This document shows positions 20,032 through 27,845 of a stretch of DNA of 64,000 nt, piece by piece. This stretch comes from Acidobacteriota bacterium. Its GTDB lineage: Bacteria > Actinomycetota > Acidimicrobiia > ATN3. The position numbers and the translations under genes are program-made. The stretch is from contig QEUQ01000005.1 of NCBI GenBank assembly GCA_003577105.1, forward strand, positions 19,318 to 83,317, given 5' to 3'. Below the pieces are notes generated by a model that was not told where the DNA came from, did no database searches, and was given only the letters and a program-made list of their open reading frames with translations. Each line of letters opens with the position of its first letter. Position 1 is the first letter of the stretch.

Positions 20032-20556
20032 TCAGGGCCAAATGGGGATGCGCGCGAGACGATCGCCGTGGTTGGAAACAAACCACTCGGCTAGAAGTGG
20101 CCGGTATTCACACTGAATTTCGATAGGCAAGTCGAAGAAGCTGCCGGCGGTGATTTTCCGACATCGGGTGGCCCCGCATTGGCATGGCCACGAGTCGCCA
20201 CCAGCATTGTTGACAAGGTAATCGACGGTGATCTCCTCGCCCATTGCTATCGACCGTCGGGCGACTATCTCCACATGTTCGTCGACGTACCTCTCGTAGG
20301 CGTTTGGGTCACATGAGTGATTCAGGTGGCGATCCGGGTAGCCCCAGAGCACCACCTTGCCATCTGGATATGCGCAGTGCTCAATGCGTTCACCCGCCTC
20401 GGGGCGAATCGGATCGGCGTCTGTGATTTCGCGAACGATGTTTACGCGGCGAATGGTCTCGCCTTCTACGAATTCGCGTGTGGCGAAAAGGCCTAGGCCC
20501 TCAATCGGTGATTCTTTGACCTCGGTTGCATCGATTTCGTCGTCGGTAGTTGTCAT
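20032..20556 (-). CDS. SET-domain protein methyltransferase
   Basis: A 174-aa protein with a nearly complete SET domain, which transfers methyl groups from SAM to lysines in proteins. It opens with KESPIEGLGLFATREFVEGE, has the pseudoknot motif HLNHSCDPNAY (about 77-87) and GEEITVDYL (about 106-114), and ends in a short post-SET-like cysteine set CQCGATRC (Cys125, 127, 132) that could bind zinc. The substrate is unknown. It stands alone between a decayed tRNA remnant and the AbiE pair, so it is probably island cargo. No strong ribosome site precedes the ATG at 20556. Confidence 0.85.
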   Translation of the reverse strand: MTTTDDEIDATEVKESPIEGLGLFATREFVEGETIRRVNIVREITDADPIRPEAGERIEHCAYPDGKVVLWGYPDRHLNHSCDPNAYERYVDEHVEIVARRSIAMGEEITVDYLVNNAGGDSWPCQCGATRCRKITAGSFFDLPIEIQCEYRPLLAEWFVSNHGDRLARIPIWP

Positions 20557-20670
20557 GTTCTGGTTCTCGGTGTTCCCATGTCGAGCTTGATCGCAAATTG
20601 TCGGCGCTCGAGTCGATTGTGCGTGTAGCGCGCGCGACAGCCACTTCCGGCCCGGGTCGCCACCGACCGG

Positions 20671-21447
20671 CTATGTGAGGCCAAGCAACGAGTCGCGTAC
20701 GAGCGCGCCAGCCGCGTCGATGTCGTAGCCCTCGGGCACCTCGCGAAGGAGTGGGCCAAGGTCATTGCGGAAGCCCCGGTCCGCCAAGTGCCCGTTTAGT
20801 ATCTTCCGCGCGCCCCTGGCGGTGTACCCGTCGGGTCGGTACGGGTCGAAGCAGCTCACGATCTCGGCCGGGGCCAGGTCGAGGACGGTGAGTGCCAGCC
20901 AGAGATCGAACAGATCTCTCCCCTTCTTCCGCTGATACAAGGCGCGCAGCTTGGTAGCTACCAGTTCCTCGGGTTGGAAAGTCAGCACCTCGGCATTGCC
21001 GCACCACCACGGCGAGTCGACCTCGTAGCTTACGCGGCGATGCTGTCGTGCCGGTGAGGTCTCGTAGGTGTTGATCTCGATCTTGATCCGCATCGGCCCA
21101 GCGCCTGATTCGTACGCGCCGCGAAGACTCGCCTTGGGAAACGCTCCGACATCGGTTTTGACGCGGCAGCCGAGCCCATTGGCGATTTCTCGGATCGCGT
21201 CAAGGATCGGACCGATCGGCCCATGCGAGGCGCGGACGTAGTCGAGATCCTCGCTGTAGCGGAACGGTTCCGGGAGGACGAGCTTGTGGAGACACGTCCC
21301 TCCTCGGAAAACCAGTTCGTCCCCGAGTACTGAATGGTTCGCGATCTCGATAATCAGCCGTGCCAGCACTAGGTCTTGTTCGACCTGTTCGTCGGTGGGC
21401 CAGGGAGCGACACGACTCCAGGCCGTGACATGCGCGGCCGGAATCAC
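20671..21447 (-). CDS. abiEii: AbiEii-type nucleotidyltransferase toxin
   Basis: A 258-aa toxin of the type IV AbiE toxin-antitoxin system, a DNA-polymerase-beta-like nucleotidyltransferase linked to phage abortive infection. The active site is intact: FRGGTCLHKL (about 48-56) and YSEDLDYVR (about 64-72) give the metal-binding acidic pair, and KIEINTYE follows. The C-terminal half carries the KLRALYQRKKGRDLFDLW segment typical of the family. The GTG start overlaps the antitoxin stop by GTGA, so toxin is made after antitoxin from one transcript. Length fits the family. Confidence 0.93.
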   Translation of the reverse strand: MIPAAHVTAWSRVAPWPTDEQVEQDLVLARLIIEIANHSVLGDELVFRGGTCLHKLVLPEPFRYSEDLDYVRASHGPIGPILDAIREIANGLGCRVKTDVGAFPKASLRGAYESGAGPMRIKIEINTYETSPARQHRRVSYEVDSPWWCGNAEVLTFQPEELVATKLRALYQRKKGRDLFDLWLALTVLDLAPAEIVSCFDPYRPDGYTARGARKILNGHLADRGFRNDLGPLLREVPEGYDIDAAGALVRDSLLGLT

Positions 21448-22244
21448 AATTCTGGCTCGATATCAGCGTTCAGTCGCAGGTTCCACCTCGGGTCGACATG
21501 GCCGCGCCGTGGGCCACTGGGGTCGAGCGGTGCTGGCTCCCGCCCTTCGGGCTCGGTCTTTGCACGGAGACCGGCGAGCTGGAGGTCGCAGTAGCGCTCG
21601 AGTAGATAGCCGAGGCGGCGTACCGACCCACTGGGGTAAGCGACTGCAAGCTCGACGAGATCTCGCTCGGCCAGTCGATGTTCTTCGTTGAGTTCAATCA
21701 GCACCGTGGCGACGTTGTCCAGTCCTCCGGCGTGAAGCGGCCGACTGACCAGATCGAGCGCCGTCACAGCCGGCGTCGAGACTCGCATCGTGCCCGTCGG
21801 CGTGTTCAACTTCTTCGCGGGGAGCAGTGCCGCGTGCTGATTGACGACGAACTGGATGCGCACCCGCCCAAACGCCCGGTTCGGTAGGTACTTGTCGACG
21901 ACGACCTGGAACGCCTGGGATCGCTGGTGTGCAGCCCCAAAGGCTTCAGCGGCCGATAGTAAGCCGACATAGTAACTGCGGTTGAGGTGGGCCATCATGG
22001 GGTCGACGAACCACGCGGCCGGTACCGCGCTCCACGAACGGTACTGCGGTGGGATGATGACGTAGAAGCCCCGAGCTGGGCTGAAGATCTCCCCGGCAGA
22101 GACCAGCCGTCGAAGCGCGTCGTAGATTCGCGCGCGAGCCAGTCCCGTCCGACGAGCTGCCTCCGCCGTGTCGAAGCTTGATACTCCCTCGGCCAATAGC
22201 AGGTCGGGGAGCCGGTGCGGCTTGATTCGGGTGTACTCAGCCAT
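21444..22244 (-). CDS. abiEi: AbiEi-type antitoxin and autoregulator
   Basis: A 266-aa antitoxin. The N-terminal winged helix-turn-helix (FDTAEAARRTGLARARIYDAL and RLVSAGEIFSPARGFYVI, each shown in part) binds DNA, and the middle domain has the family segment YYVGLLSAAEAFGAAHQ. AbiEi proteins repress their own promoter and neutralise the toxin. Nested inverted repeats sit about 40 bp upstream (22284-22318). A TTGACA element lies just before the start, so the transcript may have a very short leader. Together with abiEii it forms an apparently intact two-gene module. Confidence 0.92.
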   Translation of the reverse strand: MAEYTRIKPHRLPDLLLAEGVSSFDTAEAARRTGLARARIYDALRRLVSAGEIFSPARGFYVIIPPQYRSWSAVPAAWFVDPMMAHLNRSYYVGLLSAAEAFGAAHQRSQAFQVVVDKYLPNRAFGRVRIQFVVNQHAALLPAKKLNTPTGTMRVSTPAVTALDLVSRPLHAGGLDNVATVLIELNEEHRLAERDLVELAVAYPSGSVRRLGYLLERYCDLQLAGLRAKTEPEGREPAPLDPSGPRRGHVDPRWNLRLNADIEPEL

Positions 22245-22283
22245 GCCGCGATGCTGGCAGATCCGGATTACTATGTCAATGCA

Positions 22284-22318
22284 CTAGGTAATCACGTGAT
22301 TTGTGCGAGTTAACCTAG
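22284..22318. promoter_or_regulatory. Nested inverted repeats upstream of abiEi
   Basis: CTAGGT (22284-22289) pairs with ACCTAG (22313-22318), and inside the left part lies the perfect 12-bp palindrome AATCACGTGATT (22290-22301). It sits 40-75 bp upstream of abiEi, beside a TTGACA box on the minus strand. AbiEi antitoxins are known to bind inverted repeats in their own promoters, so this is the expected operator. Confidence 0.6.
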
Positions 22319-22394
22319 ACAGCTAACAGACAGAAGTCCGGATCAGCGCTCGATCATGCCGTGTCCTACCTAGTCCCGATACCCGTTAGCACCC

Positions 22395-22470
22395 TGACCA
22401 GCCCAAACACCCCATACGGCAGTTTGCGCGCTCTGAGGGATTCGAGCCTTAGACCTTGTGGTCCGGTGCC
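22395..22470 (-). repeat. Decayed attachment site 3 with element-end flank
   Basis: GCGCGCTCTGAGGGATTCGA (from 22428) is a changed copy of the tRNA-Arg 3' end. Just left of it, TGACCAGCCCAAACACCCC (about 22396-22415) also occurs just left of the intact tRNA gene (about 45275-45295). So this site kept the right-end DNA of an element related to the present one, showing a further integration round. The rest of the 355-bp gap between abiEi and the next gene holds only this site and the operator. Confidence 0.65.
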
Positions 22471-22599
22471 CCACGCGAAATCGAGCGCCCCGGGTGCCTT
22501 AGCCGGCAGACTCCGTAGAACCGCGGGGGAACCCTGCGAGCCGGCCTCGTTTCGGAAACGTCATGACGCTCGGCGGACATTCGAGAGGAGAAGCAAGGG

Positions 22600-22950
22600 G
22601 TGGAATCCGAGTACACAGTCCGACGCAACGGTCAGCCGATCATCCCCTTAGACGTACCTATCACCTACGCCCTGAGCGTCTTCTGTGCGGCAGTTGGTCT
22701 CTGCATGGTTGAGAAGGTCGCTGACGAGATCGCCCTTTCCTACCGCCGCCCGGGTTGGGAGCCTGGGCGATTCGTTGACGTTGAATCGTGGAACTACCAC
22801 CACTACGCATCTGTCCTTCGCGATTTGGAAGCCGCCACCGAGGAAGGTATCGGACCCGATTGGAGACGCATGGCCCTCACGCGTCTGGCAACATTTGAGC
22901 TTGACGCAAGCGAGTCCAATTCCGACCCGGTGATCTCGAAAGGCAGCTAG
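22600..22950 (+). CDS. Hypothetical 116-aa protein, partner of next gene
   Basis: I do not recognise this small protein. It has one mildly hydrophobic stretch (VPITYALSVFCAAVGLCMV) but otherwise looks soluble, with a Trp- and Tyr-rich middle (WEPGRFVDVESWNYHHY). The GTG start at 22600 is preceded by GAGGAG at a normal distance, which supports real translation. The next gene starts 11 bp after its stop on the same strand, so the two probably form an operon and may act together. Confidence 0.55.
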   Translation: MESEYTVRRNGQPIIPLDVPITYALSVFCAAVGLCMVEKVADEIALSYRRPGWEPGRFVDVESWNYHHYASVLRDLEAATEEGIGPDWRRMALTRLATFELDASESNSDPVISKGS

Positions 22951-22960
22951 TCCCAGGACA

Positions 22961-23788
22961 ATGGCGAACAACCCCGCGTGGACAAGAGACGAATTGATCC
23001 TCGGCCTCCGTTTGTATCTCGACGAGGGGCAGTTGAGACGCGACTCAGATCTGGTCAAGGACCTCTCGGCCACCCTGCGCGGCATGGCTGACGTAGAGAA
23101 CGTGGCGAATCCCGACTCATTCCGTAGCCCGAGCGCGGTCGCAAAGAAGCTCGCGAACTTCGCCGCCCTCGACCCGTTGTATGCCGGTAAAGGCCTTGTT
23201 CGCGGAAGTCATGGCGACAGAGAAGTTTGGGACGAGTACGCGGCCGATCCGGACAACCTCGACTTGGCAGCGGACGCGATCGCGCATGGCGAACTGCTGC
23301 CCGTCGAGGTGCGAGCTGATGACTTGGAACCACCGGAATTCACCAAAACGATCATCGAGATCGAAAGACGAGTGGCCGAGGAATTCAGGTATTTGCCGAA
23401 GCGAATCGAGCGAATCGCCAAGCGTCGCGAGTCTGACCTTGTTGAATCGTTCGCGACCCATCTTCTACACCTTGGTCACACAATCGAACGCCATATGTAT
23501 GCGCGGGGCCGCGCCCGCCTGTTCTGCGACCTCTTCGATGAGACGTCCCAGACTCTGTACGAAGCGAAGGGTCATGTGAGACGCGTAGCGATCCGCATGG
23601 CCGTTGGCCAGCTTTACGACTACGCGAGACTTGAATCGATGGACACGGAGAAATCCGTGCTCCTTCCAATCCGCCCCAAGTCGGATTTGCGCGAGCTGCT
23701 CAAGTTTGCAGAGATATCAGTCGTGTGGCCCGATGAGGGCACGTTCCTTGTGGAACACACCTCCGGCGATGTTGCAGAGGTCACCTGA
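22961..23788 (+). CDS. PD-(D/E)XK nuclease-like protein with ScoMcrA-like N-terminus
   Basis: A 275-aa two-part protein. The first 110 residues (AWTRDELILGLRLYLDEG, SFRSPSAVAKKLANFAALDP, GKGLVRGS and VWDEYA) resemble the N-terminal domain of McrA/HNH-type restriction enzymes that recognise modified DNA. The usual HNH C-terminus is absent. Instead residues of about 155-270 look like a PD-(D/E)XK nuclease: ESDLVESFATHL, then FCDLFDE (Asp190/193), LYEAKGHV (Glu201, Lys203) and VGQLYDYAR with the common Gln. A modification-dependent restriction role is inferred. It follows the 116-aa gene closely. Codon and base composition look like the rest of the island. Confidence 0.7.
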   Translation: MANNPAWTRDELILGLRLYLDEGQLRRDSDLVKDLSATLRGMADVENVANPDSFRSPSAVAKKLANFAALDPLYAGKGLVRGSHGDREVWDEYAADPDNLDLAADAIAHGELLPVEVRADDLEPPEFTKTIIEIERRVAEEFRYLPKRIERIAKRRESDLVESFATHLLHLGHTIERHMYARGRARLFCDLFDETSQTLYEAKGHVRRVAIRMAVGQLYDYARLESMDTEKSVLLPIRPKSDLRELLKFAEISVVWPDEGTFLVEHTSGDVAEVT

Positions 23789-23893
23789 AAGTGGTGCTCC
23801 TGTAACCTCGAATGCCCGCGTTCTGATGCGCGCGATTCAGGCACCTCACTTGCCGGCATCACGGCCCTGTGCGGGCACGGCCAATGCGCAGTC

Positions 23894-24292
23894 CTATTCG
23901 AAGACGACGCGTTCGCGGAGCCATTCGACGAATCGGGTCTCGTCGACCTCATTGGAGGCAACCGCGATCATCATGGCTTCTGCATCATCTGTAGCGGGCG
24001 GGTCCGGTTCCCAGCGGCCACCATTGAGGTCAATGAACAGAATGAGCGCAGCCCAAGCTGCGCGCTTGTTGCCGTCGGGTAGCGGATGATTCCATGTAAG
24101 TCGGCAACAAAGGACTGCCGCCTTGCCAAACAAGTCTGGGTAAAACTCCTGGTCCCCGAATTCTGCTGCGGGTGCGTGGAGGGCAGAGTCCGCGAGGTCG
24201 ACTCGAGATGCCTTGGCGAGAACGGCTCCATCGATTCCGGTTACCTGCTCGGCGAGCCAGAAATACTCGGCCAGCTTGAGATATCTCGTCAC
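23894..24292 (-). CDS. doc: Doc/Fic-family toxin (death-on-curing), copy 1
   Basis: A 132-aa protein with the Fic/Doc active site NHPLPDGNKRAAW: the catalytic His is at about residue 69 and the phosphate-binding loop is DGNKR. Doc enzymes phosphorylate, and Fic enzymes AMPylate, target proteins such as EF-Tu. The upstream AP-x-AEFG and EFYPDLF-x-KAAVL segments are standard. The start overlaps the antitoxin stop by ATGA. It is a paralogue of the protein at 35089-35505, with which it shares LADSAL-[HN]-APAAEFG and FYPD. Confidence 0.92.
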   Translation of the reverse strand: MTRYLKLAEYFWLAEQVTGIDGAVLAKASRVDLADSALHAPAAEFGDQEFYPDLFGKAAVLCCRLTWNHPLPDGNKRAAWAALILFIDLNGGRWEPDPPATDDAEAMMIAVASNEVDETRFVEWLRERVVFE

Positions 24293-24498
24293 TCGGCGAG
24301 TCGGTTGATCAGTTCCTTGTCGCGTTCGAGAAGTTTGCGCGCCCTGCTTGTGAAGTCTGCATCGGACCGGACGCGTTCGATTTCCGCGGCCAGTGACTCG
24401 ACAATCACCGCGTTCAGGCTCGTACCCTTTACGCGCGCAACTGCTTCCGCCTGATCTGCCAGTTCCTCCGGTAGCCGAACGGTAGTTTGTTTTGTCAT
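24289..24498 (-). CDS. Ribbon-helix-helix antitoxin of Doc copy 1
   Basis: A 69-aa protein beginning MTKQTTVRLPEELADQAEAV, the classic ribbon-helix-helix DNA-binding strand and first helix, followed by a charged helical tail that would wrap and inhibit the toxin. It precedes and overlaps the doc gene. A near-perfect 18-bp palindrome lies immediately before the start (24501-24518), fitting autorepression. Confidence 0.9.
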   Translation of the reverse strand: MTKQTTVRLPEELADQAEAVARVKGTSLNAVIVESLAAEIERVRSDADFTSRARKLLERDKELINRLAE

Positions 24499-24500
24499 GT

Positions 24501-24518
24501 CATCATGATATCACGATG
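24501..24518. promoter_or_regulatory. Palindromic operator of the Doc copy 1 operon
   Basis: CATCATGATATCACGATG is an 18-bp palindrome with a single mismatched pair, centred on the perfect TGATATCA. It lies 3 bp before the antitoxin start, the expected place for a ribbon-helix-helix antitoxin to repress its own gene. Confidence 0.7.
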
Positions 24519-24655
24519 CCCCGCATCAGCGGGTCAAAGCAGATCCGTTGCAAGCTTGATTGGCTTGGGCTGATCGAGAATGCCAACGCAAGGACGCGCG
24601 GGGACCTGGTCAAGTAGCACTCGACGGGTGTCCGCTCTGCCCGCGACATCACACT

Positions 24656-24703
24656 GCGCGCTCGGAGGGATTCGAACCCCCAACCTTCTGATCCGTAGTC
24701 AGA
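24656..24703 (-). repeat. Left attachment site: perfect 48-bp copy of tRNA-Arg 3' half
   Basis: These 48 bases are identical to 45304-45351, which covers tRNA-Arg(ACG) from the anticodon stem-loop to one base past the 3' end. Identity stops exactly at 24704 and 45352. This is the usual picture when a tyrosine integrase recombines in an anticodon loop: the element brings a replacement 3' half and leaves the displaced one at the far end. The copy lacks the 5' half, so it is not a working tRNA gene. Confidence 0.92.
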
Positions 24704-24810
24704 TTCGGGTGTGTTGTCGGATGCGCGTCGGTGCGCGATACCGCTTGTATCAAGGGCTTTCGCCATCGACGGTGTTGGCTCATGACCGTGGATGTCGGTC
24801 GATTCGGCGC

Positions 24811-24835
24811 CGTTCGTTTGACACAGGTTTGACAC
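24811..24835 (+). other. Direct repeats near left element end (possible integrase arm sites)
   Basis: GTTTGACAC occurs twice (24816-24824 and 24827-24835), 11 bp apart, in the gene-free stretch 24704-25012. The longer CGTTCGTTTGACA at 24811-24823 recurs at 45196-45208. Tyrosine integrases bind short arm-type repeats on both sides of the crossover, so this is a reasonable reading. Apart from these repeats I see nothing in this 309-bp gap. Confidence 0.45.
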
Positions 24836-25012
24836 GACCGAAAAAGGCGCTGCTGCAAGCAATCCGGCAAGGCCCACGCTGGCTCGCGAACTCAGGTGTT
24901 CTCCAGCTCGATGGACGACTCGGACGACAAGGCGGTCGGAGGTATCGGATCGTCGGACCGGGGTAGCAGGATGTAGATCCTCAATAGCTCGTCCGACGCT
25001 AGCATCAGGTGC

Positions 25013-25687
25013 ATGCGTCGAAAACACGCCGGCTTCGCCTTGATTGCAGGCACGGTTCCGCTCCTCGTGGCGGCAGTATTCGCCGCGATCGGTGCTCCGC
25101 AGCTGGATCCGAGCCACAACCAAGGACCATGGCAGAACGCTTGGATCATCGCGGCAATCGGCTCTGTGTTGCTCGGCCTTTGCCTCATCGCCGTGGCTAT
25201 TGTCATGTACGCGCGGGGCGACGAACCCGACCGCGAAGGCGAACCCGACCAGCCGGACATGCGGCTGATCCGCGAACACGACAAGGCTGTTAATCGCGGG
25301 ATTCGTGAATTGTTCAACTTCGTTGATCGGAGATCCGAGGAGCTGAATGAGGAGCTTGAATCGATCAACGAGGACATCGCAAGCCGCGGGATGTCGGACA
25401 GCGGGGAACGCCTGAAGCGGCGCGCGGCTGCGAAACGTGCTGCCTTGCGCGAGTTGCGAGATCGGTCCAACGCGCTCAAGGACCTTCGAAGTGACGCAAT
25501 CGACGCCGAATCCGAGTCAGAGCGGCTTTTTCGCGAGGCCACCAACCAAGAGTTGCCCGTCATACCCGTGGACGAAATCAACGCCGCAACTGCTGAATGG
25601 GAGGAAGCGGAGAGACCGTACGGAGGCAATGGCCCAGTCATCGAGATTGAACTCGACGGCACTTTCGAGTCCGACGACGCCTCCTGA
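25013..25687 (+). CDS. Membrane-anchored coiled-coil protein, unknown
   Basis: A 224-aa protein with two N-terminal membrane segments (FALIAGTVPLLVAAVFAAI at about 8-26, and AAIGSVLLGLCLIAVAIVM at about 47-65) and a long charged cytoplasmic part. Residues of about 85-175 are rich in Glu, Arg, Leu and Ala with heptad-like spacing (ELNEELESINEDIA, KRRAAAKRAALRELRD), which predicts a coiled coil. No catalytic motif is visible. It is the first gene inside the element's left end and is transcribed toward the integrase. A membrane-linked defence or maintenance role is only a guess. Confidence 0.55.
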   Translation: MRRKHAGFALIAGTVPLLVAAVFAAIGAPQLDPSHNQGPWQNAWIIAAIGSVLLGLCLIAVAIVMYARGDEPDREGEPDQPDMRLIREHDKAVNRGIRELFNFVDRRSEELNEELESINEDIASRGMSDSGERLKRRAAAKRAALRELRDRSNALKDLRSDAIDAESESERLFREATNQELPVIPVDEINAATAEWEEAERPYGGNGPVIEIELDGTFESDDAS

Positions 25688-25879
25688 CAGCGCTGGGAAT
25701 GCCAGCCGGGATCGAACAAACACGGAAACCGCGGCCCTGCTGCGTACTAGTCGATGACGCTCGATCCAATGGTGTGAGCCTCTTAGCTTAGGGGGCCATG
25801 AACGAGGGACTCGGCCTTCACGCAAATGAGGCCAACCTCGCGAGCGGAGCGAGCGAGGGCGGCAGCGAAGAGGGCTCGG

Positions 25880-26083
25880 TCACGGGAGGCGGCCGGTCTT
25901 CCGTGCCCAGCGCTCGACTTCTGGCCAGTACCAGACGTAGACGTTCTCGAACTGCGCAACCGGCTTCGGGAAGTCGCCATGACGACGCCGCCAGTCATGG
26001 ACTACCTGAAGCCGACTAACCCCAAGGCGCCGGGCGATCTCAGAACTTCCCACGACTAGATCTATATCGAGCCTTCGGCCCAT
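25880..26083 (-). CDS. AlpA-like helix-turn-helix regulator
   Basis: A 67-aa protein. GSSEIARRLGVSRLQVVHDWRRR (shown in part) is a MerR/AlpA-like helix-turn-helix, followed by FPKPVAQFENVYVWYWPEVERWA, in which the F-P-x-P turn and the W-x-x-x-E-V-x-x-W end are typical of AlpA-type regulators. The start at 26083 has GGGAGGTGAT just before it; a longer reading frame to 26212 lacks such a site. It is divergent from the excisionase gene, with two inverted repeats between them. The likely job is control of integrase and excisionase. Confidence 0.75.
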   Translation of the reverse strand: MGRRLDIDLVVGSSEIARRLGVSRLQVVHDWRRRHGDFPKPVAQFENVYVWYWPEVERWARKTGRLP

Positions 26084-26099
26084 CACATCACCTCCCGAA

Positions 26100-26150
26100 A
26101 TTGTCACACCCAACTGAGACAATAGCCCTACTGCATAGATAACTATGCAG
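26100..26150. promoter_or_regulatory. Two inverted repeats between divergent regulator and excisionase
   Basis: ATTGTC (26100-26105) pairs with GACAAT (26118-26123). CTGCATAG (26131-26138) pairs perfectly with CTATGCAG (26143-26150) around ATAA. Both lie in the 141-bp space between the divergent AlpA-like and excisionase genes, so they are likely operators or excisionase sites that set the integration-excision switch. Confidence 0.6.
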
Positions 26151-26224
26151 CACGAAGAAGAAGTGGCCCCGGCGGTGCGCAAACACCCCGGGGCCCGGAC
26201 GAGACCTAACAAGGAGGTCCCGAC

Positions 26225-26446
26225 ATGAGCGATGTTACCGCTCTCGCAGCGAGGCCCGATCTAGCGAAGTTGCACGGCCGGGCGACCATCAGCGTCGAGG
26301 AAACAGCCAAGGTCCTCGGCATCGGCCGCACCGCCGCCTACGAGGCGGCGCGCAGAGGCGAACTCCCCACCCGCCGACTCGGCCGGCGTGTGCTCGTACC
26401 CGTTCCCGCCCTTCTCGAGTGGCTCGGCGCCACTCGCTCGGCCTGA
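26225..26446 (+). CDS. xis: Excisionase-like helix-turn-helix protein
   Basis: A 73-aa protein with an excisionase/MerR-type winged helix: ISVEETAKVLGIGRTAAYEA, then GELPTRRLGRRVLVPVPALLEWL. Such proteins bend DNA at attachment sites and direct integrase toward excision. A near-consensus ribosome site AAGGAGGT precedes the ATG. The integrase gene starts 17 bp after its stop, so the two form an operon. Confidence 0.85.
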   Translation: MSDVTALAARPDLAKLHGRATISVEETAKVLGIGRTAAYEAARRGELPTRRLGRRVLVPVPALLEWLGATRSA

Positions 26447-26463
26447 ACGCGGGAGGTCGAGCA

Positions 26464-27657
26464 ATGCAGGGTCACATTCACAAGCGCGTCCACACGATGG
26501 CCGACGGCCGCACCACGACGACGTGGTATGTCGTTGTCGACAAGGGCCGTGACCGAAACGGCCGACGCCGCCAGAAGTGGCACGGCGGGTTCCGCACCCG
26601 CAAGGAGGCCGAAGCCACCCGGGCCAAGATCGTCACCGAAATCAACTCGGGTACCTACGTCTCACCGAGCGGGCTCACCCTGGAGACCTACCTGGTAGGC
26701 GAATGGCTCCCCGGCGTTCAAGCCCGCCTCAAACCAACGACCTGGGACTCATACCGGCGCACGATCGAACTCCACGTCCTGCCCCGCCTGGGTACGACGC
26801 CGCTCCAGCGTGTATCAGCGACGTTGCTCAATGCCCTCTATGGCGAGCTCCTTCGGGATGGCCGCTGCAACGGCCGCGGCGGCCTCAGCGAACGGTCGGT
26901 TCGATATGTACATCGCATCTTGCACAAGGCGCTCGCCGACGCGGTTGACGCGCAGCTGCTGCCACAGAACCCGGCGAGTCGGGCCAAGCCGCCGAAGACC
27001 AACAAAGCCGGCGTCGATCACCTCCGGTTCTGGACCCCGGATCAACTTCGTGAGTTCCTCGAGACGACACGGGGCACACGCCTTCACGGAGCCTGGGTGC
27101 TCGCAGCCATGACCGGGATGCGCCGGGGCGAGGTCCTCGGACTCCAATGGAGCGATGTCGACCTCGATCAAGCGAGGTTGTCAGTGCGACGCACTATCGT
27201 CTCGATCGCATACGAAATGCACGTATCCACGCCAAAGACAGGGAAGCCACGCGTGATCGATCTCGACGCCGGTACGGTTGCGATTCTGCGCGAGGAGCGG
27301 ACTCGCCGCGAATCAGATCGCGACTCCTGGGGCGATGGCTATGAAGATCAGGGGCTCGTGTTCGCCCGGGAGGACGGGAGCCCAATCCACCCGGACAGAC
27401 TGACAAAGGTCTTCGACAAGGAGGTCGAGCGCTCCGGCCTGCCTAGGATTCGGCTGCACGATCTTCGGCACTCGCATGCATCGATCGCACTTCAGGCCGG
27501 AGTGCCGGTGAAGGTGATCAGCGAACGCCTCGGTCACGAGTCGCCAGCGTTCACGCTCAAGCAGTACGCGCATGTGATGCCGGGAATGCAAGCAACTGCC
27601 GCGTGCCAAGTGGCCGACGCGGTCTTCGGCGAGGCGCGCGACCACCTCCAGCCCTGA
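26464..27657 (+). CDS. int: Tyrosine integrase
   Basis: A 397-aa site-specific recombinase that should integrate this element into tRNA-Arg. An N-terminal arm-binding part (Arg- and Lys-rich, with WHGGFRTRKEAEATRA) is followed by a SAM-like core-binding domain (about 73-165) and the catalytic domain. The active-site set is complete: Arg220 in TGMRRGE, Lys258 in PKTGKPR, His332 and Arg335 in LHDLRHSHAS, His358 in ERLGHES and the nucleophile Tyr368 in LKQYAHV. I chose the ATG at 26464 because GGGAGG precedes it; an earlier frame start at 26419 overlaps the excisionase gene. It lies 1.8 kb inside the left attachment site. Confidence 0.95.
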   Translation: MQGHIHKRVHTMADGRTTTTWYVVVDKGRDRNGRRRQKWHGGFRTRKEAEATRAKIVTEINSGTYVSPSGLTLETYLVGEWLPGVQARLKPTTWDSYRRTIELHVLPRLGTTPLQRVSATLLNALYGELLRDGRCNGRGGLSERSVRYVHRILHKALADAVDAQLLPQNPASRAKPPKTNKAGVDHLRFWTPDQLREFLETTRGTRLHGAWVLAAMTGMRRGEVLGLQWSDVDLDQARLSVRRTIVSIAYEMHVSTPKTGKPRVIDLDAGTVAILREERTRRESDRDSWGDGYEDQGLVFAREDGSPIHPDRLTKVFDKEVERSGLPRIRLHDLRHSHASIALQAGVPVKVISERLGHESPAFTLKQYAHVMPGMQATAACQVADAVFGEARDHLQP

Positions 27658-27845
27658 GGCCGTCGAACGGTGCTGCCGGTGTCCTCCCCAGGGCACCAGC
27701 AGCCGGCGTTCTACCTTCGGGGACGAGCCATACAATCAGGGTTGCGCTTCGAAGACTGTCGCCCGATGCCCATGATCGATCCCGGCGCGGCTCGGGCAAC
27801 GCAGCCTTTCTGAGCGGCGGAGCATTTGGAGGGAGAAGCAGCCAG

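Noticed and set aside
24503..25279. Minus-strand frame across the left attachment site
   Set aside because: It runs through the tRNA remnant and antisense to the membrane protein, with no motif.
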